A stretch of DNA of 8,470 nt from AC-9 sp051984395 (GCA_051984395.1 JBPYEZ010000038.1:1-8470), one strand, 5' to 3'; counted from the stretch's first letter, positions 1-6,539 are shown. Numbers and translations: made by a program. Notes: generated by a model not told the origin, from the sequence alone.

Positions 1-296
1 CGGTCGGTGATGAGCTGGCGGACGGCCACCGCCGTCGGGGCGTCGGACTCGGCCACCGACAGGCCCGAGCAGCTGGGGCAGCGCACGTCGCTGGCGATGC
101 GGTCGACTCGCTGGCTGACGGTCTCGGAGCCCGATCGCGCGGTGGAGCCGATGGCGAGTGCGACCACGAGCACGACGGCCATCACCACCCACGGAAGCCA
201 GCTTCGGCCGCCGCCGGAAGCGGCCGCCGCCACCGTCTTCGCCGGCTCCGTGTTCACAGGCTCAGCTCGTTCCTCCGGCCGGTCCGAGGCGTCCAC
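1..296 (-). CDS. ccmH: CcmH, cytochrome c maturation thiol reductant (partial, 3' end off the window)
   Basis: This is the N-terminal part, about 98 residues, of the System I protein that reduces or holds the CXXCH cysteines of apocytochrome c outside the membrane. A hydrophilic acidic N-terminus (residues 1-32) is followed by a hydrophobic membrane segment (about 33-50). The family signature RCPSC follows at residues 72-76, with Cys73 and Cys76, and then the usual GLSVAES stretch. I chose the GTG at 296 because it lies one base after the ccmG stop and has GAGGGGG about seven bases upstream. A GTG at 257 is an alternative. Its place at the end of the ccm operon agrees with the motif. The C-terminal membrane helix expected in this family is not visible because the gene leaves the window. 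The motif makes the family call firm; only the start is uncertain. Confidence 0.9.
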   Translation of the reverse strand, partial: MDASDRPEERAEPVNTEPAKTVAAAASGGGRSWLPWVVMAVVLVVALAIGSTARSGSETVSQRVDRIASDVRCPSCSGLSVAESDAPTAVAVRQLITD

Positions 297-297
297 C

Positions 298-903
298 TCA
301 GGCCCCCTCGGCCCGGGCGCGCGACAGCACCTGGTCGAGATCGGTGGCCTTGACCGCGCCGAGGAGCCTGGCCACGACCAATCCGTCCGGCGCGACCACG
401 AAGGTCTCGGGCGGGCCCCGCACCCCATAGGCGAGCGCCACCTGGCCGCCGGGGTCGGCCACCGCGGGCCAGGCGGCGCCGGTAGAGGCGAGGAAGTGGG
501 CGGCGCTGCCGGTGCGGTCGGCGAAGACCACGCCGAGCACCTGAGCGTCGCCGGCCGCACGGTGCTGGTAGGCGAACTGCACGAGCTCGGGCTCCTCGAC
601 CTGGCACGGGGGGCACCAGCTGGCGAAGAAGTTCACCACGACGAACCGGCCCCGCAGGGAGGCCAGGTCGACGGGACCGCCGGTGAGCGACGAACCACCG
701 ACGTCGGGAGCGGGCTTGCCGAGCAGCGGGCTTGCGGCCGCGGTCGAGCTGGCGGACGGGCGGGTCGCCAGCACGGCGACGAGCGCGCCCGCCACCACCG
801 CCACCGCGAGCGCGGCGAGCATGACGGCGCGAGGTCGGCGTCGCCTGGGCACCTCCTCGCCCGACACCGGCGGCGCGGGGCTCGACGTCGACGGCGACGT
901 CAC
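298..903 (-). CDS. ccmG: CcmG/DsbE, membrane-anchored thioredoxin-like thiol-disulfide oxidoreductase
   Basis: This 201-residue protein supplies reductant to the apocytochrome c and CcmH cysteines on the outer face of the membrane. A basic N-terminal stretch (PRRRRPR, residues 19-25) precedes one transmembrane helix (about 28-46). A thioredoxin fold follows, with FASWCPPC at residues 93-100 (catalytic Cys97 and Cys100). The GVRGPPETF motif near 160-168 matches the GVxGxPETF cis-proline loop typical of CcmG. The length is slightly above the usual 180 or so because of a longer N-terminus. The start is GTG and overlaps the ccmF stop as GTGA, so translational coupling is likely. TlpA or ResA-like thioredoxins share the fold, but the PETF loop and position in the ccm operon favour CcmG. 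Confidence 0.95.
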   Translation of the reverse strand: MTSPSTSSPAPPVSGEEVPRRRRPRAVMLAALAVAVVAGALVAVLATRPSASSTAAASPLLGKPAPDVGGSSLTGGPVDLASLRGRFVVVNFFASWCPPCQVEEPELVQFAYQHRAAGDAQVLGVVFADRTGSAAHFLASTGAAWPAVADPGGQVALAYGVRGPPETFVVAPDGLVVARLLGAVKATDLDQVLSRARAEGA

Positions 904-3026
904 GACCGACCGCCTGACCGGGCGACGACCGGCTCAGGATCGGGCGCCAGCGCCTCGGCGACGACCGCCGTCGGCTCGGGCTCGGCCCCGCCGGCGGCCC
1001 TCCGACGCCGCTCGGGCAGCGCTGCCATGACGGCACCGAGCGCTATGACCGCTCCACCGATCCAGAGCCACGCCACCATGGGCTGGACCACCACCCCGAG
1101 GACTGCCGGCTGGGTCAACGGACTGGCCGGCGCCGTCGGTGTCGACCCGGACGGGGAGCCGTTCGCACCCACCCCTGACTGCCCGCTGACGATCGCGGGT
1201 GCAGGGCCGCCGCCGACGGTGGCACCCGCCGGGGGGTCGTCGAGGGTCAGATAGACGTCGCTGGTGAGGCTGCTGGCCACCGAAGGAGTGCCGATCCCCT
1301 CGGCGTCGGATCCGAACTGGCTGACCGCCGGGCGGTAGACGCCGCCGTCGTCGACGCGCACCGTCGCCTCCAGCTCGCGGCGGTTCGGGTGGACGAGCCC
1401 GCGGGTCCCGAGATAGGTGAGCGTGTGACCGGCGAAGCGCGTCGACTGCCCGGGCGCCAGCCGTACCTGGCCGCGGTGGCCGAACGAGAGGCTGGCCACC
1501 AGGGCGACGGCGATCAGCACGACGCCGAGGTGGACGATCATCCCTCCGTTGGCCCGACCCATCAGTCCGCTTCGCAGCGGCACCCCCCGGCGGCGGGCCA
1601 GGCGCGTCGACACCACGAGCTGGCGGAGCGCCGAGGTGCCGGCGAACGCACCCAGGCCGAAGGCGAGCAGCACGGCCAGGCCCCGGATCCCGGCGGCGAC
1701 ACAGCCGACCACGACCAGGGTGCCCGCCCAGGCCGGCCACTTGAGCCGGCTGCGCAGCAGCTCTCCGCTGGCCTTGCGCCACGGCAGCACCGGAGCCACC
1801 GCCATGAAGAACAGCAGCGCCAACCCGATGGGCCTGGCCATGGCGTCGAAGTACGGCCGGCCCACCGAGATCTGCTGGCCCTGCACCGCCTCGGAGAGGA
1901 GCGGGAAGACGGTCCCCAGCAGCACCACGAGGGCGAAGCCGGCGAAGAGCAGGTTGTTCACGACGAAGGCGCCCTCGCGCGACACCGGGGCGTCGATGCT
2001 CCCCGGCGCCCGCAGTCGGTCGCCCCGCCAGGCGATGAGACCGATGCCCACGGCCACGACGAGCCCGAAGAAGCCCAGGATGATGGGGCCGAGGGTGGAC
2101 TGCGAGAACGAATGCACCGACTCGAGGACACCGGAACGAGTCAGGAAGGTGCCGAGGATCGTGAGACTGAAGGTGGCCATGAGCAGCGACAGGTTCCACA
2201 CCCTGAGCAGCCCGCGTCGCTCCTGCGCCATGACCGAGTGGAGGTAGGCCGTCCCGCAGAGCCAGGGTAGGAACGAGGCGTTCTCGACCGGGTCCCACGC
2301 CCAGAAGCCGCCCCAGCCGAGCACCTGGTACGACCACCAGGCCCCGAGGACGATGCCCACCGTCAGCAGGCCCCAGGCGAAGAGCGTCCACCGCCGCGTC
2401 TCGACGAGCCATCCCTCGCCCAGGCGACCGGTGACGAGGGCGGCCACGGCGAACGCGAACGGGATGGTGAAGCCGACGAAGCCGAGGTACAGCAGTGGGG
2501 GATGGAACGCCACCAACGGGTGGTCCTGGAGCAGAGGATTGGGACCCAGGCCGTCGAGCGGTACCGCACCGCTCACCGTGCGAAAGGGGTTGGCCGGTCC
2601 GAGCATCAGCCCGAAGAAGAACGCGGCCACGACGAAGCACGTGAGCGTGGCCCAGCCCACCATCGGGTCCTCGGCCCGTCGCCGGAAGCGCCACGCCATG
2701 GCCGCGATGTAGCCGGCCAGGATCAGGCCCCACAACAGGATCGATCCTTCCAGTGCCGACCACATGCCGGTCACGGTGAACAACAGGGGCGTCTCGCGGC
2801 TGTTGTTCTGGGCCACGTACGTCAGGGAGAAGTCGTGGCTGATCAGCGCGTGCTCCATGGCCCCCGCTGCCACCAACGCCGCCAGCAACAGCAGCCCGGC
2901 GTAGACGACGCCGTTTCGCAGCGCGCCGGGGCGCCGGCGAACGAGACCCACGGCCAGGGTCACCGCCCCGATCACGGCGGCCAGGAAACCGAGGAGGACG
3001 GCGTCGCGCCCAACGGCAGCGTTCAT
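900..3026 (-). CDS. ccmF: CcmF, cytochrome c haem lyase subunit
   Basis: This 708-residue polytopic membrane protein takes haem from CcmE and joins it to reduced apocytochrome c. The haem-handling WWD segment GWGGFWAWDPVENASFLPW spans residues 237-255. The four conserved histidines are present: His175 in FHPPLLY, His263 in YLHSVMA, His305 in SVHSF and His499 in MIVHLG. They sit close to E. coli positions 173, 261, 303 and 491. Many hydrophobic helices cover residues 10 to 510. A periplasmic domain (about 515-640) and a last helix (about 648-670) complete the fold. The protein is longer than the E. coli enzyme (647). Most of the excess is a Gly/Pro/Ser/Thr-rich insertion near 598-638 and a charged tail of about 38 residues after the last helix. 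The ATG overlaps the ccmE stop as ATGA; no good Shine-Dalgarno is visible, so coupling to ccmE is likely. Confidence 0.97.
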   Translation of the reverse strand: MNAAVGRDAVLLGFLAAVIGAVTLAVGLVRRRPGALRNGVVYAGLLLLAALVAAGAMEHALISHDFSLTYVAQNNSRETPLLFTVTGMWSALEGSILLWGLILAGYIAAMAWRFRRRAEDPMVGWATLTCFVVAAFFFGLMLGPANPFRTVSGAVPLDGLGPNPLLQDHPLVAFHPPLLYLGFVGFTIPFAFAVAALVTGRLGEGWLVETRRWTLFAWGLLTVGIVLGAWWSYQVLGWGGFWAWDPVENASFLPWLCGTAYLHSVMAQERRGLLRVWNLSLLMATFSLTILGTFLTRSGVLESVHSFSQSTLGPIILGFFGLVVAVGIGLIAWRGDRLRAPGSIDAPVSREGAFVVNNLLFAGFALVVLLGTVFPLLSEAVQGQQISVGRPYFDAMARPIGLALLFFMAVAPVLPWRKASGELLRSRLKWPAWAGTLVVVGCVAAGIRGLAVLLAFGLGAFAGTSALRQLVVSTRLARRRGVPLRSGLMGRANGGMIVHLGVVLIAVALVASLSFGHRGQVRLAPGQSTRFAGHTLTYLGTRGLVHPNRRELEATVRVDDGGVYRPAVSQFGSDAEGIGTPSVASSLTSDVYLTLDDPPAGATVGGGPAPAIVSGQSGVGANGSPSGSTPTAPASPLTQPAVLGVVVQPMVAWLWIGGAVIALGAVMAALPERRRRAAGGAEPEPTAVVAEALAPDPEPVVARSGGRS

Positions 3027-3466
3027 CGCGTGCTGCCGTCGGGCGCCGTCACCCGGCCCGGGTGCTGGGCGATGTAGACGGAGGAATGCTTGACCATGAT
3101 CTGGTCGCTCAGGAACTGCTGGCCGGCGAAGTGGCCCTCGAGGACGACGGGGACGTTCGGCTGGAACAGCTGCGGCGCCGACCCCTGGTTGACGACCGGG
3201 ACCTGGACGCCCTTGCTGGCGATGGCGAAGGCCACGTCGCTACCGGCGGGTCGCACGGAGCCGGGCACCACCACCCCCTCGATACGGAAGTCGCGACCGC
3301 CGAGCTGGGCGCGCGACGCCACCGCCTCGTCCGCCGTCTTGAAGTAGACGATGGAGTTGCCGAGGCCCCGGTAGACCAGGAACCCGATGGCACCGAGCAC
3401 GACGATCCCTGCCAACCACAGCCGCCGGGAGCCGTGCCTCCGGGGCCGCGCCCTTGTCAGCGCCAC
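3023..3466 (-). CDS. ccmE: CcmE, periplasmic haem chaperone
   Basis: This 147-residue protein binds haem covalently and carries it from CcmC to CcmF. A basic N-terminus and one membrane anchor (about residues 16-33) precede a beta-barrel domain. That domain includes FRIEGVVVPGSV (60-71) and VPVVLEGHFAGQQFLSDQIM (105-124). The haem-attachment site is KHSSVY at 126-131, the HxxxY motif with His127 and Tyr131. This is the classical histidine form and not the CxxxY form known from some archaea and other bacteria. The start is GTG and lies ten bases inside the end of ccmD; no strong ribosome binding site precedes it, so it probably depends on ccmD translation. A short tail with His135 follows the motif. 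Confidence 0.95.
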   Translation of the reverse strand: MALTRARPRRHGSRRLWLAGIVVLGAIGFLVYRGLGNSIVYFKTADEAVASRAQLGGRDFRIEGVVVPGSVRPAGSDVAFAIASKGVQVPVVNQGSAPQLFQPNVPVVLEGHFAGQQFLSDQIMVKHSSVYIAQHPGRVTAPDGSTR

Positions 3467-3621
3467 CCTGGAGGCCCCGGTGTCGGCGCGTCGCCCTCGT
3501 CAGCATCGCGGGCCGGGCCGACGGCTTTGGAGACGGACCGCGTGCGCAGCGACATCCAGACGCCATAGGCCGACAGCGTGACGCCGACGACGGCGTAGCC
3601 CGCCTCCACGTAGCCGCTCAC
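3457..3621 (-). CDS. ccmD: CcmD, small membrane protein of the haem-loading complex
   Basis: This 54-residue gene is easily missed. It starts with GTG at 3621, overlapping the ccmC stop as GTGA, and ends ten bases inside ccmE. The protein has a short N-terminus, one hydrophobic helix (about residues 6-23, YVEAGYAVVGVTLSAYGVWM) and a basic then acidic hydrophilic tail, the layout known for CcmD. In System I, CcmD releases haem-loaded CcmE from the CcmABC complex. Sequence conservation in the family is poor, so the call rests on size, topology and its place between ccmC and ccmE. The same frame stays open further upstream inside ccmC, but that extension is a shadow of ccmC. Confidence 0.88.
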   Translation of the reverse strand: MSGYVEAGYAVVGVTLSAYGVWMSLRTRSVSKAVGPARDADEGDAPTPGPPGWR

Positions 3622-4406
3622 CGGCTCGCCACGGGTTCGTCGGTGACCACGTCGGCGCGATCCGGAGGAGCCACGACGCCGTCGGCCGCCTCGGCCCGGC
3701 GCTCGGCGAGGGCGATCGACAGCCCGTCGGTCTCGAGCCGCTCCTCGAGGGTCTCGAGGCGGTAGCGGTGCACGACCAGCCAGGCGTAGACGAGGGTGAA
3801 CGCGCAGAACCCCAGGAGCATCGTCCACGCCATCGACCCGTGGACGGTCGGCTGGAGGTTGGGGGTAAGCACCGTGGCCGACTGATGCAGCGTCCGCCAC
3901 CACACCACCGAGAGGTGGACGACGGGCACGTCCACCACCGCCACCAGGGCGGCGACCGCCGAGCGCTTGGCGCGGGTGTCGGGCTGTCCGGCCACCCGCC
4001 GCAGCGCCAGGTACCCCAGATAGAGCACCAGCAGCAGGGCAGTGGTGGTCAACCGGGCGTCCCACGTCCACCACACGCCCCAGGTGGGTCGACCCCAGAT
4101 CGACCCGGTGACCAACGTCAGGGCGGTGAAGACCACCCCGACCTCGGCCGAGGAGCCGGCGAGGCGGTCCCAGGCCAGCGATCGGGTCCTCGGCCACAGG
4201 TAGAGCACACTGGCGAGCGCGGTCACGCCGAAAGCGAGATAGGCGACCCAGGCGACGGGGGGATGCACGTAGATCAGCCGCACGAGGTCGCCCTGCACCA
4301 CGTCGGGCGGGGTGACCCAGAGCCCGAGGGCGACCGTGGCGGCCACCGCCGCCAGCGCCGCCACACCCAGGGCCCGGGTGACGCGCGCGGGTGTGAATGC
4401 CTTCAT
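3618..4406 (-). CDS. ccmC: CcmC, haem-handling membrane protein that loads CcmE
   Basis: This 262-residue membrane protein with about six helices presents haem to CcmE. The WWD-domain segment WGVWWTWDARLTT lies at residues 109-121. The two flanking conserved histidines are His48 in RLIYVHPP and His174 in WWRTLHQ. The LVRLIYVHPP and VVWWRTLHQ contexts are typical of CcmC, so confusion with CcmF or CcsA is unlikely. The last roughly 45 residues after the final helix (from about 215) are charged and rich in Glu, Leu and Arg and could form a short cytoplasmic coiled coil; they extend beyond the usual family end of about 220-245. The ATG overlaps the ccmB stop as ATGA and is preceded by GGAGG four bases upstream, a good ribosome binding site within ccmB. 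Confidence 0.96.
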   Translation of the reverse strand: MKAFTPARVTRALGVAALAAVAATVALGLWVTPPDVVQGDLVRLIYVHPPVAWVAYLAFGVTALASVLYLWPRTRSLAWDRLAGSSAEVGVVFTALTLVTGSIWGRPTWGVWWTWDARLTTTALLLVLYLGYLALRRVAGQPDTRAKRSAVAALVAVVDVPVVHLSVVWWRTLHQSATVLTPNLQPTVHGSMAWTMLLGFCAFTLVYAWLVVHRYRLETLEERLETDGLSIALAERRAEAADGVVAPPDRADVVTDEPVASR

Positions 4407-5071
4407 CCGTCCTCCAGGAGCGGGCCGAAGGCGACCACGCCGACCGTCAGGTAGACGACCGCGAAGACGCCGAGGAGCTGGAGCCAGGGATTGCCGTCGG
4501 CGGGCGTCCCCGACAGCGCTGCCTCCCAGGCCCGGGTGGCGGCCAGCAGGACAGGCGCCACCACCGGAAGGAGCAGCAGGGGCAGCAGGGTCTCACGGAC
4601 CCGGAGCCCCGCCGCCAGCACTCCGTAGACGGTGCCGGCGGCGGCCAGGCCCACGGTCGCCGCCGCCGTCGAGCCGAGCAGGAGCAGCGGCCCGTGCAGG
4701 CGCGAGCCGTAGAGCACGACGATGCCTGCGGCCAGGACAGCCTCGAGGGCCAGCAGCTCGACGACGACGGCGGCCGCCTTGCCGAGAAAGATCCCGGCCG
4801 GGTCGAGACCCGAGAGGCGCAGGCCGTCGCGCGCCGAGTCGGCCGCTTCCATGGCGAAGCTGCGCTGCACCGCCAACAACGAGCACAGGAGCACCGCCAC
4901 CCAGAAGAGCCCGGCGGTCGCCCTTGTCAGCACGCCGCGGCTCGGGTCGAGGGCGAAGGCGAAGAGCACGAGCACCACGAGCGCGAACGGCGCCACCTGG
5001 TTCGTGGCCACGCGCGAGCGGAGCTCGACCCTCAGGTCCTTGCCGGCCACGAGCAGCGCGTCACGCCACAT
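4403..5071 (-). CDS. ccmB: CcmB, ABC-transporter permease subunit of cytochrome c maturation
   Basis: This 222-residue protein, almost the same size as E. coli CcmB (220), has about six hydrophobic helices. It carries the recognisable cytoplasmic region SFAMEAADSARDGLRLSG (residues 71-88), followed by PAGIFLGK. With CcmA it forms the ABC module that drives release of haem-loaded CcmE from CcmC and CcmD. I chose the ATG at 5071 because GGGGAG lies seven bases upstream and the protein then begins MWRDALLVAGKDL, as expected for the family. The open frame continues upstream to 5260, but that part is an Arg/Pro/Ser-rich shadow of ccmA. The gene overlaps the end of ccmA by 11 bases. Confidence 0.94.
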   Translation of the reverse strand: MWRDALLVAGKDLRVELRSRVATNQVAPFALVVLVLFAFALDPSRGVLTRATAGLFWVAVLLCSLLAVQRSFAMEAADSARDGLRLSGLDPAGIFLGKAAAVVVELLALEAVLAAGIVVLYGSRLHGPLLLLGSTAAATVGLAAAGTVYGVLAAGLRVRETLLPLLLLPVVAPVLLAATRAWEAALSGTPADGNPWLQLLGVFAVVYLTVGVVAFGPLLEDG

Positions 5072-5804
5072 GGACCGGCTCCCCGGTGGCCTGCTCGGGC
5101 GGGACCGAGACGGAGCCGAGGCCGGCCTCCTTGTCACCGACGGGGGTCCGGGCCGCCGGTCGCTCCTCTGCCACCACCTGGCCACCGGCCATCCTCGCCA
5201 CCCGGTCGGCGATGGCCCCGGCGCGGTCAGTCTCGTGGGAGGCCAGGATGACGGTGGCACCGCTCTCCGAAGCCGCCAGCACCGCGTCGTCGAGGATGTC
5301 GCGCCCGGCGGCGTCCAAGCCGGCGTGGGGCTCGTCGAGCAGCCAGAGTCGGGGTGCCCGAGCGACCACGGTGGCGATGGCCACCCGTCGCCGCTGACCC
5401 GCCGACAGCCTGCCGACGGCGGTGTGCCGCAGGCGCCCGTCGAGGCCCAGGCGCCCGAGCGCGCGGTCGACGGCTTCCTGGTCGCCTCGCGCCGCCCGAA
5501 CGGCGAAGCGGAGGTTGTCCTGCACGGTCAGGTCGTCGTAGAGGAAGCTGGCGTGGCCCAGCAGCGCGATCGAGCGCCGCACCGAACGCCGGTCCCGACG
5601 CAGGTCGCAGTCGAGAACCTGGGCCTCGCCGGCCGAGACGGCGAGGAGTCCGGCGCACGCCCGGAGGAGGCTCGTCTTGCCGGCACCGTTCGGGCCGGTG
5701 ACGAGCAGGATCTCACCGGAGGCTACGTCGAGATCGACGCCGGCCAGGGCCGGAAAGCGCCCGACGAGGGCGACGGCAGCACGGAAGCGGACGACTACGG
5801 CCAT
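5061..5804 (-). CDS. ccmA: CcmA, ABC-transporter ATPase of cytochrome c maturation
   Basis: This 247-residue ATPase is the first gene of the operon. Walker A is GPNGAGKTS (37-45, Lys43 and Thr44), the ABC signature is LSAGQ (133-137), Walker B is LWLLDEP (153-159, Asp157 and Glu158) and the switch histidine is His190. The segment LLGHASFLYDDLTVQDNLRF (81-100) has the LGH...LT..(E/D)NL pattern of CcmA. The residue after His84 is Ala, whereas E. coli CcmA has Gln there as I recall it. About 35 residues after position 212 form a hydrophilic tail; E. coli CcmA is about 207 residues. The ATG at 5804 has no clear Shine-Dalgarno, so translation may start on a very short leader. The upstream gap is full of hairpins. 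Confidence 0.94.
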   Translation of the reverse strand: MAVVVRFRAAVALVGRFPALAGVDLDVASGEILLVTGPNGAGKTSLLRACAGLLAVSAGEAQVLDCDLRRDRRSVRRSIALLGHASFLYDDLTVQDNLRFAVRAARGDQEAVDRALGRLGLDGRLRHTAVGRLSAGQRRRVAIATVVARAPRLWLLDEPHAGLDAAGRDILDDAVLAASESGATVILASHETDRAGAIADRVARMAGGQVVAEERPAARTPVGDKEAGLGSVSVPPEQATGEPVHVA

Positions 5805-5824
5805 GAAGTACGGGACGACATGCT

Positions 5825-5855
5825 ACGGGCGAGGCCCGTCGCGCTTCCAAAGCGC
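5825..5855. repeat. Two adjacent small inverted repeats just upstream of ccmA
   Basis: Two perfect 6-bp inverted repeats with 3-base loops lie side by side. The first is ACGGGC-gag-GCCCGT at 5825-5839. The second is GCGCTT-cca-AAGCGC at 5841-5855. They end 21 bases before the ccmA start codon. On the ccmA strand a weak promoter-like pair overlaps them, TTGGAA (5850-5845) and TAGCAT (5825-5820) with a 19-base spacer. They could therefore be DNA operator sites or RNA hairpins. The repeats are exact; their function is unknown. Confidence 0.6.
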
Positions 5856-5860
5856 CGGTA

Positions 5861-5894
5861 GCCACCCCCGCCCTCAGAGGGGCGCGAGGGTGGC
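5861..5894. repeat. Nested inverted repeat in the gap ahead of ccmA
   Basis: An outer 7-bp stem, GCCACCC (5861-5867) with GGGTGGC (5888-5894), encloses an inner 5-bp stem, CGCCC (5869-5873) with GGGCG (5880-5884), around a 6-base loop. It could form on RNA of either strand. There is no T-run beside it. It may be part of a terminator region after the upstream gene or of the ccmA leader. Confidence 0.55.
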
Positions 5895-5908
5895 CACAGG
5901 GACGCCGA

Positions 5909-5935
5909 CGGCCCCCGGCGATCTCCCGGGGGCCG
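5909..5935 (-). terminator. Strong GC hairpin downstream of the small exported protein gene, probable terminator
   Basis: A perfect 10-bp stem, CGGCCCCCGG (5909-5918) with CCGGGGGCCG (5926-5935), closes a 7-base loop. It begins 22 bases after the stop codon at 5957 on the minus strand. No T-tract follows, which is common for GC-rich actinobacterial terminators. Its position between the two minus-strand genes suggests that it separates the exported-protein gene from the ccm operon. Confidence 0.6.
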
Positions 5936-5956
5936 CGGGCCGGTTGTGGGCGATGC

Positions 5957-6406
5957 TCAGGCGGCCTTGAAGCCGGTGTCGAGGATGCGGCGGGCGGCCA
6001 CGCCGCCCTGCTGGTTCACCAGTCCGGCCTGGATGACCTCGCCGTTGGCGATGGAGGTCGCCGACTCCTTGGTCGGCTTCTGGCCCTGGCCCTGGTACTT
6101 CCACGCCTTGGTCGAGCTGGTCACGCTGAAGGTCGTCGAGTGCCCGTTGGGCTCGACCACGGTGATCGTGCCCTGGTTCGACAACCCGCCGGTCGGGCTC
6201 ACGTTGGTGACCTTGCCGACGACATGGGCATGACGCTGCTTCGCCGGCTGCTGTCCCCCCTGGGCGGCGGCGCCAGCGCTCGGGGTCGTCGAGGGTTGGC
6301 TGGAGGGCGTGTCGGCATACGCGACTGCTCCGCCGAGCACGCCGCCGGCGAGGATGGCCGAGGCCACGCCGACACGAATTGGGTGGTTGAGAAGGAGCCG
6401 CTTCAC
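5957..6406 (-). CDS. Small exported protein with DUF5666-like beta-rich domain
   Basis: This 149-residue protein has a clear signal peptide: KRLLLNHPIR, a hydrophobic core (about 11-28) and AYA before a likely cleavage after residue 31. A Ser/Thr/Pro/Gln-rich linker (about 33-58) follows. The C-terminal domain (about 61-145) has alternating strands: VVGKVTNVS, GTITVVEPNG, TTFSVTSSTK, a SIANGEVIQAG turn and AARRI at the end. This resembles the secreted DUF5666 pattern (GxVxxV...ITV...TxFxVTxxT...GxxVxxxGxx....AxxI). That assignment is by eye and only moderately sure. The start is uncertain: GTG at 6406 gives a normal signal peptide, and an in-frame GTG at 6457 would add 17 residues. Neither has an ideal ribosome binding site. 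No partner or enzymatic motif is visible. Confidence 0.75.
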   Translation of the reverse strand: MKRLLLNHPIRVGVASAILAGGVLGGAVAYADTPSSQPSTTPSAGAAAQGGQQPAKQRHAHVVGKVTNVSPTGGLSNQGTITVVEPNGHSTTFSVTSSTKAWKYQGQGQKPTKESATSIANGEVIQAGLVNQQGGVAARRILDTGFKAA

Positions 6407-6445
6407 AGTCTGGTCCCGTGTCCTTTCGTCGATCAGTTGGTCGAT

Positions 6446-6474
6446 CGGTGAAAGCACATGCTCACCGAACGGTG
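6446..6474. promoter_or_regulatory. Operator-like inverted repeats upstream of the exported protein gene
   Basis: CGGTGA (6446-6451) and TCACCG (6462-6467) form a 6-bp inverted repeat with a 10-base spacer. The second arm also pairs with CGGTG at 6470-6474 as CACCG-aa-CGGTG. Three related half-sites therefore lie within 29 bases, 40 to 68 bases before the chosen start at 6406. This could be a regulator site or two competing RNA hairpins. If translation starts at 6457 the first arm falls inside the gene. No known binding motif is recognised. Confidence 0.35.
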
Positions 6475-6516
6475 TGTGGGACCCGATAGGAAGATGTGAG
6501 CAACGTGTAAGGGACC

Positions 6517-6534
6517 GCCGGTGATGCCACCGGC
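6517..6534 (-). terminator. Hairpin directly after the biotin carrier gene, probable terminator
   Basis: A perfect 7-bp stem, GCCGGTG (6517-6523) with CACCGGC (6528-6534), closes a 4-base loop. It begins 5 bases after the stop codon of the biotin carrier protein gene. On the minus strand it is followed by GGCGGTCCCTTACA, with no real T-tract. The placement fits an intrinsic terminator for that gene. Confidence 0.5.
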
Positions 6535-6539
6535 CGCCG

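Noticed and set aside
81..86. Missing CcmI-type TPR protein of System I
   Set aside because: The operon runs off the left edge at ccmH, so absence of ccmI cannot be judged from this window.
7..1254. Long plus-strand open frame of 415 codons opposite ccmH, ccmG and the end of ccmF
   Set aside because: It is Arg/Gly/His-rich with no domain, and lies opposite genes with clear motifs. High GC removes stops from antisense frames.
1389..2270. Plus-strand frame of 293 codons antisense to ccmF
   Set aside because: Its Glu/Gln/His/Arg-rich composition is typical of the reverse complement of a hydrophobic membrane protein.
934..2763. Minus-strand open frame of 609 codons within ccmF
   Set aside because: It is a frame-shifted shadow of ccmF, rich in Arg, Gly and Pro, with no recognisable domain.
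3023..3466. Possible CxxxY-type variant CcmE
   Set aside because: The motif reads KHSSVY with histidine, so this is the classical HxxxY form.
5061..5260. Longer CcmB starting at 5260
   Set aside because: The extra 63 residues are a shadow of ccmA. The ATG at 5071 has a good ribosome site and gives the normal family length.
4312..5861. Plus-strand frames opposite ccmB and ccmA
   Set aside because: They are low-complexity Arg/Ala/Pro or Gln/Glu-rich translations opposite two firmly assigned ABC transporter genes.
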